The notes under the pieces were generated by a model that searched no databases, was not told where the DNA came from, and saw only the letters and a program-made list of their open reading frames with translations. From Yamagishiella unicocca (taxonomy: Eukaryota > Chlorophyta > Chlorophyceae > Chlamydomonadales > Volvocaceae), in NCBI GenBank assembly GCA_003116995.1, contig BDSL01000064.1, positions 62,001 through 126,000 of the forward strand: a DNA stretch of 64,000 bases. Direction: 5' to 3'. Below are positions 44,605-55,569 of this stretch, in pieces; positions within the stretch are counted from its first letter, which is position 1; the number at the start of each line of letters is the position of its first letter. A program made the translations under genes and the position numbers.

Positions 44605-47600
44605 ATGGACGAAATACGTCGAGCTCGGAAGCTCACGGAGGAAATCCTCGCAAGAGCTGCTAGCATTAAGACCCACATGGCCCAGGTAAGCACTTGAGGG
44701 CACCTTGGCGCGCAACCACACATATCCATGGCCTCGGGGACTGCCTCTCTACCTCCTTTTGCGTCATGGGGCATTATCAGCTCCAAATTACCAATCATTC
44801 GTTATTTCGTTACCGACAGCCAGTTCTGGCAGCCGACCGTTCCGGCCAAGGGCAACGTGCACACCATGCCATCGGATTCGCCCCCGACTCCACCTAGACC
44901 ATATTCCCCTAGTCCCCAGTGACGCCGCTCACTCCCCGAGGCGCCTCCGAACCCAACCCAAATCAACTCCAACGTTACCCCAGAACCTAGAACCTCGGTT
45001 GAAGGAGATCCTCCTCTTTCCCCGTACCGTCACTCTGCCCGGACTTGCTGCGCCAGGTCAACCAAAGCATGGCCAACATGGCAGTCATCGAGGAAGAGAA
45101 CAAGGCCCGGACGGCCCGGGAGGCGGCGGAGGCTGCCAAGTCGCCGCTGGGGCTCATGGTGCGACATCACCGCCGGCGCAGTCCCGCACCACCACCCTGC
45201 CACGCCCCACACATATCCCTGCCATCCGCCGCTCACTCCCCCCCTTCTTCTTCCCCCCAATCCTCCCCCCTCCCTCCTCCTCCTCCCCCTCCTCTCCTCT
45301 GCTCATGTCAGGACCTGCCGGACGACCTGCTGCGTCTGGTGGCAGGCTGGTGCGGTCGCCAGGGTGGCTCCGGAACCACCCCGTCTGCCTGGCCCCCCTC
45401 CGCAAGGGCCCTCGGCCCCGGCCCCGCCGGCTCCGGCGCCGCCCCGCTGGCTGCTCTGGCCATCAGCTGCCGGCGCTGGCGCCGCCTGGCCCTCCTGGAG
45501 CCGGAGCTGTGGGAGGACTTGTGCAGGTGGGGCCACGAGGAAACGTGCATGTACGGCAGCATAGGAGGAGGGGAAAACAGATGAAGAGGCGGGGCTGTGG
45601 GGGCGATGGGGATATGGGGCGCCTTAGAGGGGCCTTAGAGGGGCCTTAGAGGGGCCTTAGAGGGGCCTTAGAGGGGCCTTGCACCCCCTTACTGCTGGAA
45701 GTGTGCGGCCAAGAAAGGCGCAGGACCGCCCGGGCCCGCTCTGTGCCGCACTTGCACAGTCACGTGCACTCACGCGTGTCCCCCTCCCGGGCTACCTCCC
45801 CCCGGACCCGACCCGCGGCTGCCTGGCTGGCTGGCTCCCTCCCGCACAGGCGGCGATGGGGCGTGGTCGACCGCACTGCCGCCACCGTGCTAGTCCTCGA
45901 CCCGCGCCACCTGCACCTGGCGGCGGGCTGGCCGGCGGCGGCGCTGGGCTCGGGCGGCGGCGGCGGCGGCATGCGGACCGGGGCGGGAGGCGGCGGGCGC
46001 CTGGCGGGCCTGGTGGGTCTGGGCGGTACCCGGCCACTGGTGGGCAAGGTTCGGTCCTTCGGGGGCAGCCCAGCGTTCCCCGCCGCCGCCGCCAGCAGCA
46101 GCAGCAGCAGCGGCTCCCTTCGTGGCGCCGCAGCGAGGACCCCCTCCTCGCCCTCCGCCGCCTCCGCCTCCTCCCCCACCACGTCCTCCTCCCCAACCTG
46201 GGCGACCCGTGGAACTAGCGGCCCAGCCGCACGGGGGCAGGCGGTGCCGCCGCCGCCGCTGTCACTTCCGGACTGCGATAGCGGCGCGCGGGCTGCCCGG
46301 GTGCAGCCCTCTCCCCCCCGGGTGCAGCCCTCTCCCCCCCGGGTGCAGCCCTCTCCCCCCGGGTGCAGCCCTCTCCCCCCCGGGTGCAGCCCTCTCCCCC
46401 CCGGCTCGGGGGCGGCAGCGGCTCCCGGCGCCAGCTGCTGCCCGCGCTGCCCCCCTCGCCCTCCCGCAGGCAGCCCCCTTCGCCCTCCCGACCCACACGG
46501 GGGGCCCCGGTCGGTAGCACAGCGGCCGCCAGCCCCCCCACCGGCCCCCACCCCAGCCCCCACCTCAGCCCGGGCAAGCTCCTCCTCCCCATCACGAGCC
46601 CCTCCTCGAGCCCTGGAGCCAGCCCCAGCGGCGCCGGAAAGTCGTCCTCGGCCGCGGACTCACCCGGGACCCCCTGGGCCATGACGGCAAGCCCGGACGC
46701 TCCGACCCGGGTCACCTCGCCGCCGGCCCCCACCTCCCTCTACCCCCCGCCGCTGCCCTCACCCACTGCCGCGTCTCCCGGCCTCTCGCCTCGAGCCACC
46801 AGCACCAAGCCGGCCAGCCCGGGGGCGGCAGCTCCAGGGAGCCCTGCAGCGGCGGCGGTGCCGCTGCTACCGGGCGGTGACGCGCTTGAGCCGGTGCCGC
46901 TGGGCTGGGTGCTGCGGAGGGTGGGGCGTGCGGGGGGGGAGAGAGGTGGCGGCGGCGGTGGCGGTGGCTCCGGCGGCGGTTGCGGCGGGTGGTGCGGTGG
47001 GGAGGGAGTCAGCGGCGGCGGGCCCAACCTCTGGCAGCTGGTGTACCGAGACAGGCTGGTGGGTGGCAGGGCCGGGGGGGGGTAGCCGTTGGGTTGGGTG
47101 CCCGCCTCCAAACTCAATTGAAGCCGCATTTCCCCGCCATTACATCCCACTCCTCCTCGCTTTCCCGCGTCCTCCCTTACACGCGCCTGTGTTTCCGGCC
47201 TGCTGCCCCCACCCCTAAAACCCTCCTCCCTCCTGCTTCCCCAACCCCTAAAACCCTGAAACCCTCCCCCTGCCCCCCTCCCCAGGTGGCCTGGCGGGGC
47301 GTGCTGGCCGTCTTCCGGTGGCTTCAGTCGCACGGCTACCCCGGAGCGGTGTCGGGGTCGCTGCACCGGCAGCAGCTGCTGCTGGCTCTCAGGTACCTGC
47401 ACCTGCTGGTCAGGGCGGGAGCGGCGCCGGCGGGGGGAGCGGGGCCGGCAGTGCCGCCACCAGCAGCAGCTGCGGCAGTCGGTGGGGGCCAAGGCGGCTC
47501 CGGCGGGCCTGCTGACGAGGACGGCCACGGGCTCAGCGGTGCGGCGGCGACGCGGCGGGTGGCCGAGGTGCTGGCGGCGGAGCTGCTGCTGGCCGTACCG

Positions 47601-50600
47601 GGCGTGGTGGGTCGGGCTGCGGGCGGGGGGGGACCGACCCGACACAGCCTGGAAGCCGCACGGCCCGACTTCCCCTCCCTGGACCTCACCCCGCTCCCCA
47701 CTCCGGGCCCCTCTCCCTCCCTGGACCTCCGGCCCCCGCAGGTGCCCTGCCTGCTGGCGCTGCTGGCCAACGACAGCGGGCTGGTGGTGGAGCTGGCGGC
47801 GGCGGGGCTGGCGGACATGATGGCGCTGGACCAGGAGCGGCTGACGGAGGAGCTGCGGGCGGCGGCGGCGGCGGCGCAGCAGGGCCGGCGGGACGACCCA
47901 GGGGTCGTGGTACGTGAGCCGGGGTGCAGCAGGGCCCCCCGTATACGAGCTGGGAGGGAAGGGCGCGACTGCGGGACGATGGGAAAGCATTCTCATCAGT
48001 CAGGAGGTTAGGCAGTTGGACGATTAGAGCCCCCTATCATCCCACCCCACACCTCCCTCATCGTCCCGTCTCCTTCCCCTTCCCCCCTCCCCTCCTGCAC
48101 CCACTACATTTCCCCAGTCGCGTCACCGGTTCTTCTATTGTAACTCCCCTCCTGCCCCCCCAGCACCACGTGCGCATAGCCAGCAACGGCGGCCGCTCCA
48201 TCACGGCTCAGCTGCGGGACGGAGTGCGGTCGCCCGGCATCGTACGGCAGGTCAGCCGCTGTCTGGTCAACCTGTGGGCGGAGGAGCGAGTGCCGCGGGT
48301 GGTGCCGCTGCCGCTGCTGCCGGGGGCTGGCGGGGGCGGAGGGGCGGCGCTGCCGGTGCTGGAGGTGCGGCGCGGCGATGGGGGCAGTGGGGCAGTGGGG
48401 CCAGCGGGGGGCGAGAGGCGAGAAGGACCGAAGGGTAGGGTGGGGGCGGGAAGGGGTCTGCGCGTATATGCCATGGGCGGCGAGTTGGCTAGCCGTGGGC
48501 TTCCGTTCCTGCCAGCCCCGGGCATCTTGCTTACTACTGCAATACACACAGCCCGCCGCGTCCCCACACCTCTCCCTCGCCTCATCCCCTCACCCCTCAC
48601 CCCCGGGTATTTTGCCCCCCTCCCCCCGGGCGCCTATAAAGTAGGTGTCCGCCGACCATGCGCCAACTATCCTGTCTTTTTCGCGTCAACGGTTTTCACG
48701 CCACCCCCCGGGTTTCCCCTCTACCCCTCCCTGCAGGACGGCGTGTGGCAGCTGCAGGAGTTCTCCACCCGCGGCGACCTCATGCGGCTCATCCACACCG
48801 TCATTACGTTCAGGCAGGGAGCCACCCTGGCGCCGGGGCCGGAGGCGGACGACCCACGGGTCGGCAGGGCCAGCGACGCCGGCTCCGCCAGCTTGCTCTC
48901 GTCCGCTCCCTCGTCGCTGTTCTCCACCGGATCGCCGACAACGACCCATGGGTCGGACTTCCGGCGGACGACCTACAGCGGCGTGGGTTCGCCAGGTGCG
49001 TCCCAAGAGGGGGGGTTAAAATAATAGGACCCGTAACGCGACTGGGGAATGTAGTGTGTGCATGGGGGGGAGATGCTCCGGATGCTGGGGGGAGGGGGTA
49101 CAAAGGAGACCGGGGCGGATGCTGAAGGGGGGGACAAGACCTGGCGGCGGAGTGGCGGGACCAGAAGGAAGGGCTCGAGGGGCTGGCCTCGCCGCTGCTG
49201 GCCTGCAGCCAAGACCTCTTGATGAGTGATGAGTTTGTCATGTGTGGCTTCCTGGGTGCTTCTCCGCGGAGCTTCTGTACGACTCCCTTGCTCGTGGCTC
49301 GTTCGCTATCGCAATGAAAGGTACCGCTGCAAGCACACCAGCTCTCCCCCCACGATGCAGGCGGCAGCGGCTGGCGGGCTGGCGCCCGCCGGGACAGCGA
49401 TGTCGGCGGCGGCAGCGGCATGCGTCAGAGCTGGGCGGGCGAGGGGCTGGGTGGCGCCGCCTCGTCCTTCGCCTTCCCGATGGTGGGCCCTGACGGCCGG
49501 CCGCTGGGCGGCACAGCGGCGGCGCTGGTGGCGCTGGGTGGCGGCACCGGGGCCCGCTGGGGCGGGGGCCGGCCGGTGGTGGAGCTGCTGGTGAGGGGGC
49601 CGGGTGGGGTGGGGTGGGTTGCGAGGAAAACCGTTTAGGACAGACGTTTCGAGGTGCATGCTGAAGAACTGGGGCGATTGGGGTGGGGCGGCAGCAGCCT
49701 GACGGCCGCTTCATCACCCCGTTATGTGCCGTGTACTGTCCGCCAGTGTGGACCCGGTGCCCCACCAACCCTGGGACAACCAACATCCGCTCCTGAGCGA
49801 TGCCGCCGGGATGCAACTATTGCCTCGCCCGCGCCTGGGGACCACCCTAGCAACTGCGCAGCTCCAAAACCAGTTGACGTTCACCCCTCCCGCCGTACAC
49901 CTTGGCTCCTGCCTGCCACCCTCCCTGGACTCCTCAGGGCGGCGGCTACGACGTGATGCTGCCCCGGGGGGCGCTGCCGGGAGCCACACCCGCGGCGGTG
50001 GCGGCGGCGGCCGCTGCCCGCGGCGGCGCCGCTGGCTCCCTCGTCTCTGATCGCGGGGCAGAGGAGTTCCGGCTGAGCGGCTGGCTGGACGAGTGCACCG
50101 GCGAGTGGCACATGCAGCGCCGCTGCGTCAACGTGCCCTTCGCGCTGCTGTACAAGGTGGGGGCGCTGTTGGGTCCCATGTTTCGCTGCTGCACGGAAGG
50201 CGGCGAGGGGGCACCGCACCGCACCGCACCAGGCTAGCCACCCGCCTGCCGCCATCACCCCGCCCCCCCCCCTCCACCCCCTCCACCCTTCCCCCCTCCC
50301 CCCTGCAGGGCTACAGCGACGCCCACGGCTGCTGGGGCACATGCACGGTGCAGCAGGAGCCGGGGCAGGGGCAGCCGGTGCAGGGGCAGGGCAGGGGCCC
50401 GCAGGGGGCCCCCGGGGTGGGGGCCGGACAGGCGGCGACGGTGGCGGGCGGCTCGTCGGTGCGCGTGCCCCGAGTATTCAGGTGGGTGGGGTGGGTGGCG
50501 GCGGGTGGGGTAAACATTCTCGTGTTGCTGCCCCTACCTGCTGTCCAGTGGTGTCCCTACTGTCGCATACACCGCTGTGGACGCCGCGCTGTGTTGGAGT

Positions 50601-51054
50601 CCGCAGGCGCTTCACGGCGCTGCTCACGGGCTGCTGCTGCTGCCGGCCCCGCTGCAGGCTGTTCCGGGACCCCACCCTTCCGCCGCCAGACGACCTGATG
50701 CGGCTGCTCGCCGCAATGCAGGTGGGGGGGGCTACACGGGGAGGGGCGGAGGGGCGGGAGGGAGGGCTTGCTGAGGGGAAACTGCGGTGTGTGGTTGCAT
50801 GCTGTCCCCAATGCGGTGCCGCCGTACCGCCGTACGTTGCTCAGTGGTACGGCTCATCATGATCCCCGCCCGACCCGGTCCCGCACTTGATGTGATGCTG
50901 TCAACTGTTTTTATCCTATCCGGAGCAGGAGCAGCAGCGGCAGGGGGGGGAGGTTGCGATCGAGGAAGGCGAGGACGAGGGGGAGGACGACGGCGCCAGC
51001 AGCGATGGCGACCTTCCGCCCCTGGAGCGCCTGGCCCCGGCACAAGGGTCGTAG
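44605..51054 (+). CDS. F-box protein with armadillo-like repeats; apparent frameshift in exon 4
   Basis: Thirteen exons: 44605-44685, 45057-45158, 45312-45526, 45850-47058, 47286-47606, 47742-47909, 48164-48364, 48737-48995, 49361-49590, 49938-50156, 50309-50481, 50607-50721, 50929-51054. All junction phases fit. A coiled-coil-like start (RKLTEEILARAASIKTHMAQ) precedes an F-box: DLPDDLLRLVAGW, then SCRRWRRLALLEPELWEDLC. Later exons (VPCLLALLANDSGLVVELAA, RSPGIVRQVSRCLVNLWAEE) look like armadillo repeats. The C-terminal exons carry FRLSGWLDECTGEWHMQRRC and an acidic tail. Expected role: substrate adaptor of an SCF ubiquitin ligase. Exon 4 changes frame inside a 21-bp coding repeat where one unit has six C instead of seven; with seven C the protein is 1139 aa. 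Either assembly error, polymorphism, or an unrecognised splice. Confidence 0.8.
45605..45680. repeat. 15-bp tandem repeat in an F-box gene intron
   Basis: Five to six copies of GGGGCCTTAGA-type units lie in the intron 45527-45849. Confidence 0.85.
46297..46408 (+). repeat. 21-bp coding repeat (VQPSPPR) with a one-base C-tract difference
   Basis: Five units GTGCAGCCCTCT followed by a C run and GG. Units 1, 2, 4 and 5 have seven C; unit 3 (46355-46360) has six. The deletion moves the reading frame from that of the F-box side to that of the LWQLVYRDRL side. Confidence 0.85.
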
Positions 51055-51711
51055 GGACCAGAAGAGGAAACCCTGCCATGAGTGGGGGGCGGGAAACCCG
51101 TGGACCACCACCCCGGGGTTGCGAGAAGACCCGGTTACACGACACAGGAAACGGAAGGAGAGGAAACGGAGGGCAGAGGACAGAGCGGCCTTGGATTCCC
51201 ATTGCCAGGAGCGTCAAGTGACGCAGGCACGACTGGGATCCGGTTTAAATAGGTTCACGCGGGGAATGAGGTGCAACACGTGAACACGGCGTAGCAGCTC
51301 AGCGGCTGCGGCGCGGTTCAGAGGGTCCAGGGAGTGGGTCCGTGGTTTCGGGGCAGTCGTGGAGGCGGTCGCCATGAGCAGGGCCGTGGTACGCATGGCA
51401 AGCAGGGCAACAGCTTAAGCGAGTTTTCGAAGACCTCGAACGCCTTTGATACTGCCTATTACATTCGCGGTGTGCACGTGGTTGTCGTCGTGGCCGTGTC
51501 AGCTGGCTAGCTGTGGAACATGGGAGTCCTTGTTGGGCCGGCGGCAGTTACAGTGATTACCGAATGCTTTAAATTGCACTTAAGAGACACCACGCTTGGG
51601 GAATGCATCGCTTTGCGGGCCGCAACCCCATCCTGGGAACTGACAACGGCAGCGGCTTCAACCCGCTCCAGGAGGGTTGCGATCTTGGACGCTCCACTGT
51701 GAAAGAAATAT
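49094..51711 (+). repeat. Segmental duplication, copy 1
   Basis: This 2.6 kb is nearly identical by eye to 56438-59040. It starts inside the F-box intron 48996-49360, spans the last five F-box exons and the 3' flank, and ends inside the Hint relic. Both edges are continuous with the surrounding genes here, so this is probably the source copy. Confidence 0.9.
51055..51506. other. 3' flank of the F-box gene
   Basis: Non-coding, with the segment GACCCGGTTACACGACA and GGAAACGGAGGGCAG that belongs to a repeat family found in other introns. The sequence is duplicated at 58377-58811. Confidence 0.5.
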
Positions 51712-52606
51712 GGCCTGTCATCTACATTGTTGTCGACCCCATCATGGGCAACCAACCGCAGCATCTCCCAATCGCCGTTAAAGTGCGTCACGCGCGCCTC
51801 TACAGTGGCTTCGCCCGATGGCGTCCACACGCTGTCGCCCGGCATTATCTCACTGATAGCCTTCCGATAGTACTCGCCGCTGCCGCTCGTGTTGACCATC
51901 AGAACGCGGCTGGCGCTGCCGAAGCAACCTCCTTTGTTCCCCGGCAAGGTATATGTAGTGGTAGATATATATGTACCAGATCCAACCGTTCCTTCATTCC
52001 GTTGAACGCACTCTGTGCAATGCGGCGCATTGTTTCAAACTGCTGACCGCCGAAGACGCCCATACCCGGGTCCGTGAAGTTCATCCGGTGGCAAAGGGTC
52101 AGGCACCTCGCGTATGCGCTCATTTAGTGCTGTCCCCAAGTGGACCAGTACGACGGCGTCATGGCCAAGCTAATTTGGAGCACATTGAAAGCTCCTCGGT
52201 GAAATATTGAAAGCTCGCGAATTGTTGACACCGCGCCCGCCCGTATATTGACCGTCCCGCCGAGGAGACCATTCTCTGGCTGCATAATGTCACACAACAA
52301 GGTGCGCACGCGCGGATCCTTCTCTTGGTTGTAGTAATTTTCTGCCCACGTGACCAATTTTTTGATCGCATTCTCCGCCACAGCCACCTCCGCCTGGAAG
52401 GTGGTAAGGTCACGCGCTGGTCACGCGACACCCGCTGGTCAAGATAGGCAAATATTATGCAAAATCTGTACGACGATTATAAACGCCCGCGACCTGCACC
52501 TGGTCATTCGTCACCAACATCTCCATCGTCTCGGTTATCATCAGTTGGACGGCATAGTGCGCCTGGGTGAAGGCATGCACTTTTGCAGAGGGGCAGCGTT
52601 GGCAGC
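51507..52606 (-). pseudogene. VWA/Hint-domain protein relic
   Basis: Minus-strand pieces in order: AHYAVQLMITETMEMLVTND (about 52595-52440), AVAENAIKKLVTWAENYYNQ through TLLCDIMQPENGLLGG and TVNIRAGAVSTIREL (52387-52124), then ARCLTLCHRMNFTDPGMGVF and FGGQQFETMRRIAQSAF (52123-51950), and finally a Hint (hedgehog/intein) start KGGCFGSASRVLMVN followed by EIMPGDSVWTPSGEATVEAR (from 51947). This order matches the C-terminal part of algal von Willebrand A proteins that carry a Hint module. A TAA stop separates TPSYWSTWGQH from MSAYARC where related proteins continue, and the VWA and Hint parts are in different frames. No VWA domain start was found upstream. Confidence 0.6.
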
Positions 52607-53212
52607 GTAATCAATTACGTCGCAAAAGGGCCTAAATCAGCAGAGCATCCAAGCCCAAGTCCAAAGTATGCAACTCTTCTTGCACACCTACCGCAGCTGT
52701 TCGCTAAAACAGCTAGCTTGGTCAGCGCTGCAGACCCCGCTGCAAACCCCAGACCATTCCCCAAACGCGCCCCCGGGTCCCCAAACCACCTGTCTCCATA
52801 CTGTGTCTCTTGGGCTACGAGGGTTATCATCTCGATCGAGCTGATAACCCTCGTAACAGAGAGGGAGAGCGTGGTGGAGCGTCGAGGCAGGCTATCCCCC
52901 GGCCTCTCCTAATTATCGTATCAGTTAACGTGCGCCGCCCGCAGCTGAAGGCGTCACAAATGCGGGCGTGACTGCAGGCTGGGGTCCCGAGCATCTGTCC
53001 AACTGTGACAGTGACTGTGACGTTGTGCCCGTATTCGATTTGACCCTGGCGCGTAATATCTTCTTACAGATTTATACGCAGCGTATTCCGCGTACTGGCG
53101 GATTAATAAATTGATTGATATTCGCGTACCGCATAGGAACTGTCGTTTCAAGATTCAAAGTCGTGGTGTACGATATTTGAGTGCCATAAACTTAACAGAC
53201 ATATTTTAAACT
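52607..53212. other. Low-GC spacer
   Basis: AT-richer than the gene bodies; a short inverted repeat (ACGAGGGTTATCA with TGATAACCCTCGT) lies at about 52816-52854. No gene is supported. Confidence 0.4.
52816..52854. repeat. Perfect inverted repeat ACGAGGGTTATCA / TGATAACCCTCGT
   Basis: Two 13-nt complementary arms are separated by a short loop containing CGATCG. It could form a stable hairpin; function unknown. Confidence 0.7.
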
Positions 53213-53996
53213 ATGGCGTGGAATGAGCCGTTCAGGGAAAAGGTACTGTGCTTGGAAAGCAACGGACTACGTTCTTGGCTGCGCCAAGGCACTGACGCAA
53301 CGACTGATCGGCGTCTGCGGACGGCCTTCAACTGGTTAACAAGCACATATTACGGAGAAGTGCACCGTGTTCTCCTACCAACTGAAGGGTACCTGAATTT
53401 GAAAAACATCCGGTAAGGACGTTGGGCGGTGCTTGTTTTGGTGTTCGCCTTGCGACTTCTGCATACGCTGTTACAGGCTAACTGTGGACATCAGCGCTGA
53501 GCCAGGGGAGCACGACGAATACTTGACGGTCCCGGACATCGACATCTTGCCACGAACAACAGACCGCTGGCCGTATCCGCCCCCCCCCCACATCTTGCCA
53601 CGAACAACAGACCGTGGCCGTATCCGCCCCCCCAAATACCCTAAAACCCTAAAAACCGTAAAAACCCTAAAACCCATAAAACCCTAAAAACCCCCCATAT
53701 AAAGGTGATGTAGTTCTTCGCATGCATTGCTGACAGAGCCGGTCCGTATCGTTAACGAAATGTTGGATGGCTGCAGAATGGCCTGGGAGCGAGTCAAGGA
53801 GGTCTTCACGCGGCCTGGCAAGGTCAACAAAGAGGCCGTCATAGCTGCTGAGCTTGGTGCGATCACACGTTTGCGGGAAACCATCGCTGAGATGCAGGAG
53901 AAACAACCAATGAGCGACAAAGATGCAAAACGGGTAGCGTTGATGGAGAGGCAGGTCCACTTTAGCCTTGCGGTGGTGGAGCGCATGCGTGTGTAA
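53213..53996 (+). CDS. Small protein of unknown function, three exons
   Basis: Exons 53213-53412, 53477-53619 and 53737-53996 join in phase and give 200 aa. The first exon reads FREKVLCLESNGLRSWLRQG with ordinary composition, the second is acidic (DISAEPGEHDEYLTVPDID), and the third is helical (AAELGAITRLRETIAEMQEK). I recognise no family. The second intron is full of telomere-type repeats. The stop codon TAA overlaps a TGTAA polyadenylation signal (53992-53996). Lower GC than the neighbours. It could be part of a transposable element; the exon-phase agreement is the main support. Confidence 0.5.
53541..53634 (+). repeat. Two direct copies of a 46-bp segment
   Basis: The phrase ACATCTTGCCACGAACAACA followed by GACCG and GGCCGTATCCGCC occurs twice in a row at the exon 2 / intron 2 edge of the small gene, so the donor GTATCC exists twice; only the second fits the phase of exon 3. 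Confidence 0.85.
53636..53698 (+). repeat. Interstitial telomere-type repeats (CCCTAAAA)
   Basis: Seven to eight imperfect CCCTAAAA/CCCATAAAA units lie in intron 2 of the small gene. CCCTAAAA is the Chlamydomonas-type telomere repeat. Unique sequence flanks both sides, so it is not a chromosome end. Confidence 0.9.
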
Positions 53997-54545
53997 TGTT
54001 TAGCGCGCCTCGTATTCCCAGCGTAGATGGCGTGTTCAGCGTGGGGAGGCTACTGCGACGCAAGCGAGGCGATCCGGTGCCGATTGAGATACACGGCCCC
54101 TTCCCCACGAGCGTAGAAGCTAGCGGCCTTGAGGCGGTATTTGTGGACGTATGCCCCCGGATCCGGGTTCGTGCCTGTATGTGCGGGTCTATCTGCGGAA
54201 TGCGATAGCTTGCGGCGCCGAATGTGACGAATCTGTCCGTTTTAGGTGGGCTTAAAAAAAGCCCTGTTTGTGGTACAACCACAAAAGGCATAGTCGCAAC
54301 GCAAGCGTACGAATGTACGACGAGGCGGGCGCACGAGTGTGCGAGGTAGGACCAAGCACATGAACCCTTGAAGAGAACGAATCAAAGTGTGTAACGGCTC
54401 AGCTCGTTACATTATTCCCCCCCTAAATGGCTGGTCGTCCCGACAGCCTAGCCAACCTCATCTGTGCCGCCACATAGAGTGGGAAAGCAGGGGATCCGGA
54501 ACCCCGCTGGCAGCAGACAAGTGTTTGCATTGTTGCGGCGCTTAT
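53997..54545. other. Spacer before the foldback array
   Basis: An open frame at 53996-54208 overlaps the preceding stop codon but has no recognisable domain and is not called. No other feature seen. Confidence 0.4.
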
Positions 54546-55560
54546 GTGATCATTGATCACATAGTAGTAAAGGCGTCCACATCCCTAGCTTTTGGGGCCA
54601 TGTTATGGATATGCTGATTAAGCTGTCGCCAAACCATGGATCACCGCATTTCTGACATGGCCCCAAAGGTTAGAGACTTGGGCTCATTGATCACATAGTA
54701 GTAAAGGTGAGACTTGGGCTCATTGATCACATAGTAGATGAGAGGTGGCTGGTTCCGATGTTTGTATCGTTGCGGCGCTTCACTGGTTTGTCGGATGCTG
54801 GGCTGTTAGGTTGGTTGGTGGCCACTTCCTGATAGGGGAGCCTCTAGTGCAAATTCCCCCTGGGGGGCTGGCTGCTGCTCTGTATGCCTACGGCCTGTCA
54901 ATTTGGCATTCTGGTGGATTGCCTTTGTTTCGGTGCATGTCGGTTTTTGTTTCCTCCGTCTTGTTCAGTGTCAGGCGATGCGCCCGATGGTTCTACCTCT
55001 TGGTCTGGAACCCACTGTAATCGTTACAACTATGTGATCAATGAGCCCAAGTCTCTAACCTTTGGGGCCATGTCAGAAATGCGGTGATCCATGGTTTGGC
55101 AACAGCTTAATCAGCATATCCATAACATGGCCCAAAAAGCTAGGGATGTGGACGCCTTTACTACTAGGTGATCAATGAGCCCAAGTCTCTAACCTTTGGG
55201 GCCATGTCAGAAATGCGGTGATCCATGGTTTGGCGACAGCTTAATCAGCATATCCATAACATGGCCCAAAAAGCTAGGGATGTGGACGCCTTTACTACTA
55301 TGTGATCAATGATCCCAAGTCTCTAACCTTTGGGGCCATGTCAGAAATGCGGTGATCCATGGTTTGGCAACAGCTTAATCAGCATATCCATAACATGGCC
55401 CAAAAAGCTAGGGGTGTGGACGCCTTTACTACTAGGTGATCAATGAGCCCAAGTCTCTAACCTTTGGGGCCATGTCAGAAATGCGGTGATCCATGGTTTG
55501 GCAACAGCTTAATCAGCATATCCATAACATGGCCCAAAAAGCTAGGGATGTGGACGCCTT
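54546..55560. mobile_element. Foldback-like repeat structure
   Basis: An inverted copy at 54546-54737 faces four direct copies at about 55036, 55170, 55303 and 55437 (unit about 134 bp), with about 290 bp of unlike sequence between the arms. Each unit is bordered by TGATCAATGA and contains its own inverted ends (TTTGGGGCCATGT against ACATGGCCCAAAA), like small MITEs in tandem. No transposase is present. The last unit is cut at 55560, exactly where the retroelement fragment begins. Confidence 0.8.
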
Positions 55561-55569
55561 CCACGATGG

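Noticed and set aside
53636..53698. A chromosome end (telomere)
   Set aside because: The array is short and imperfect and is flanked on both sides by ordinary sequence, including a coding exon.
55036..55560. CRISPR-like array
   Set aside because: The units are contiguous 134-bp tandem copies without variable spacers, in a eukaryotic genome.
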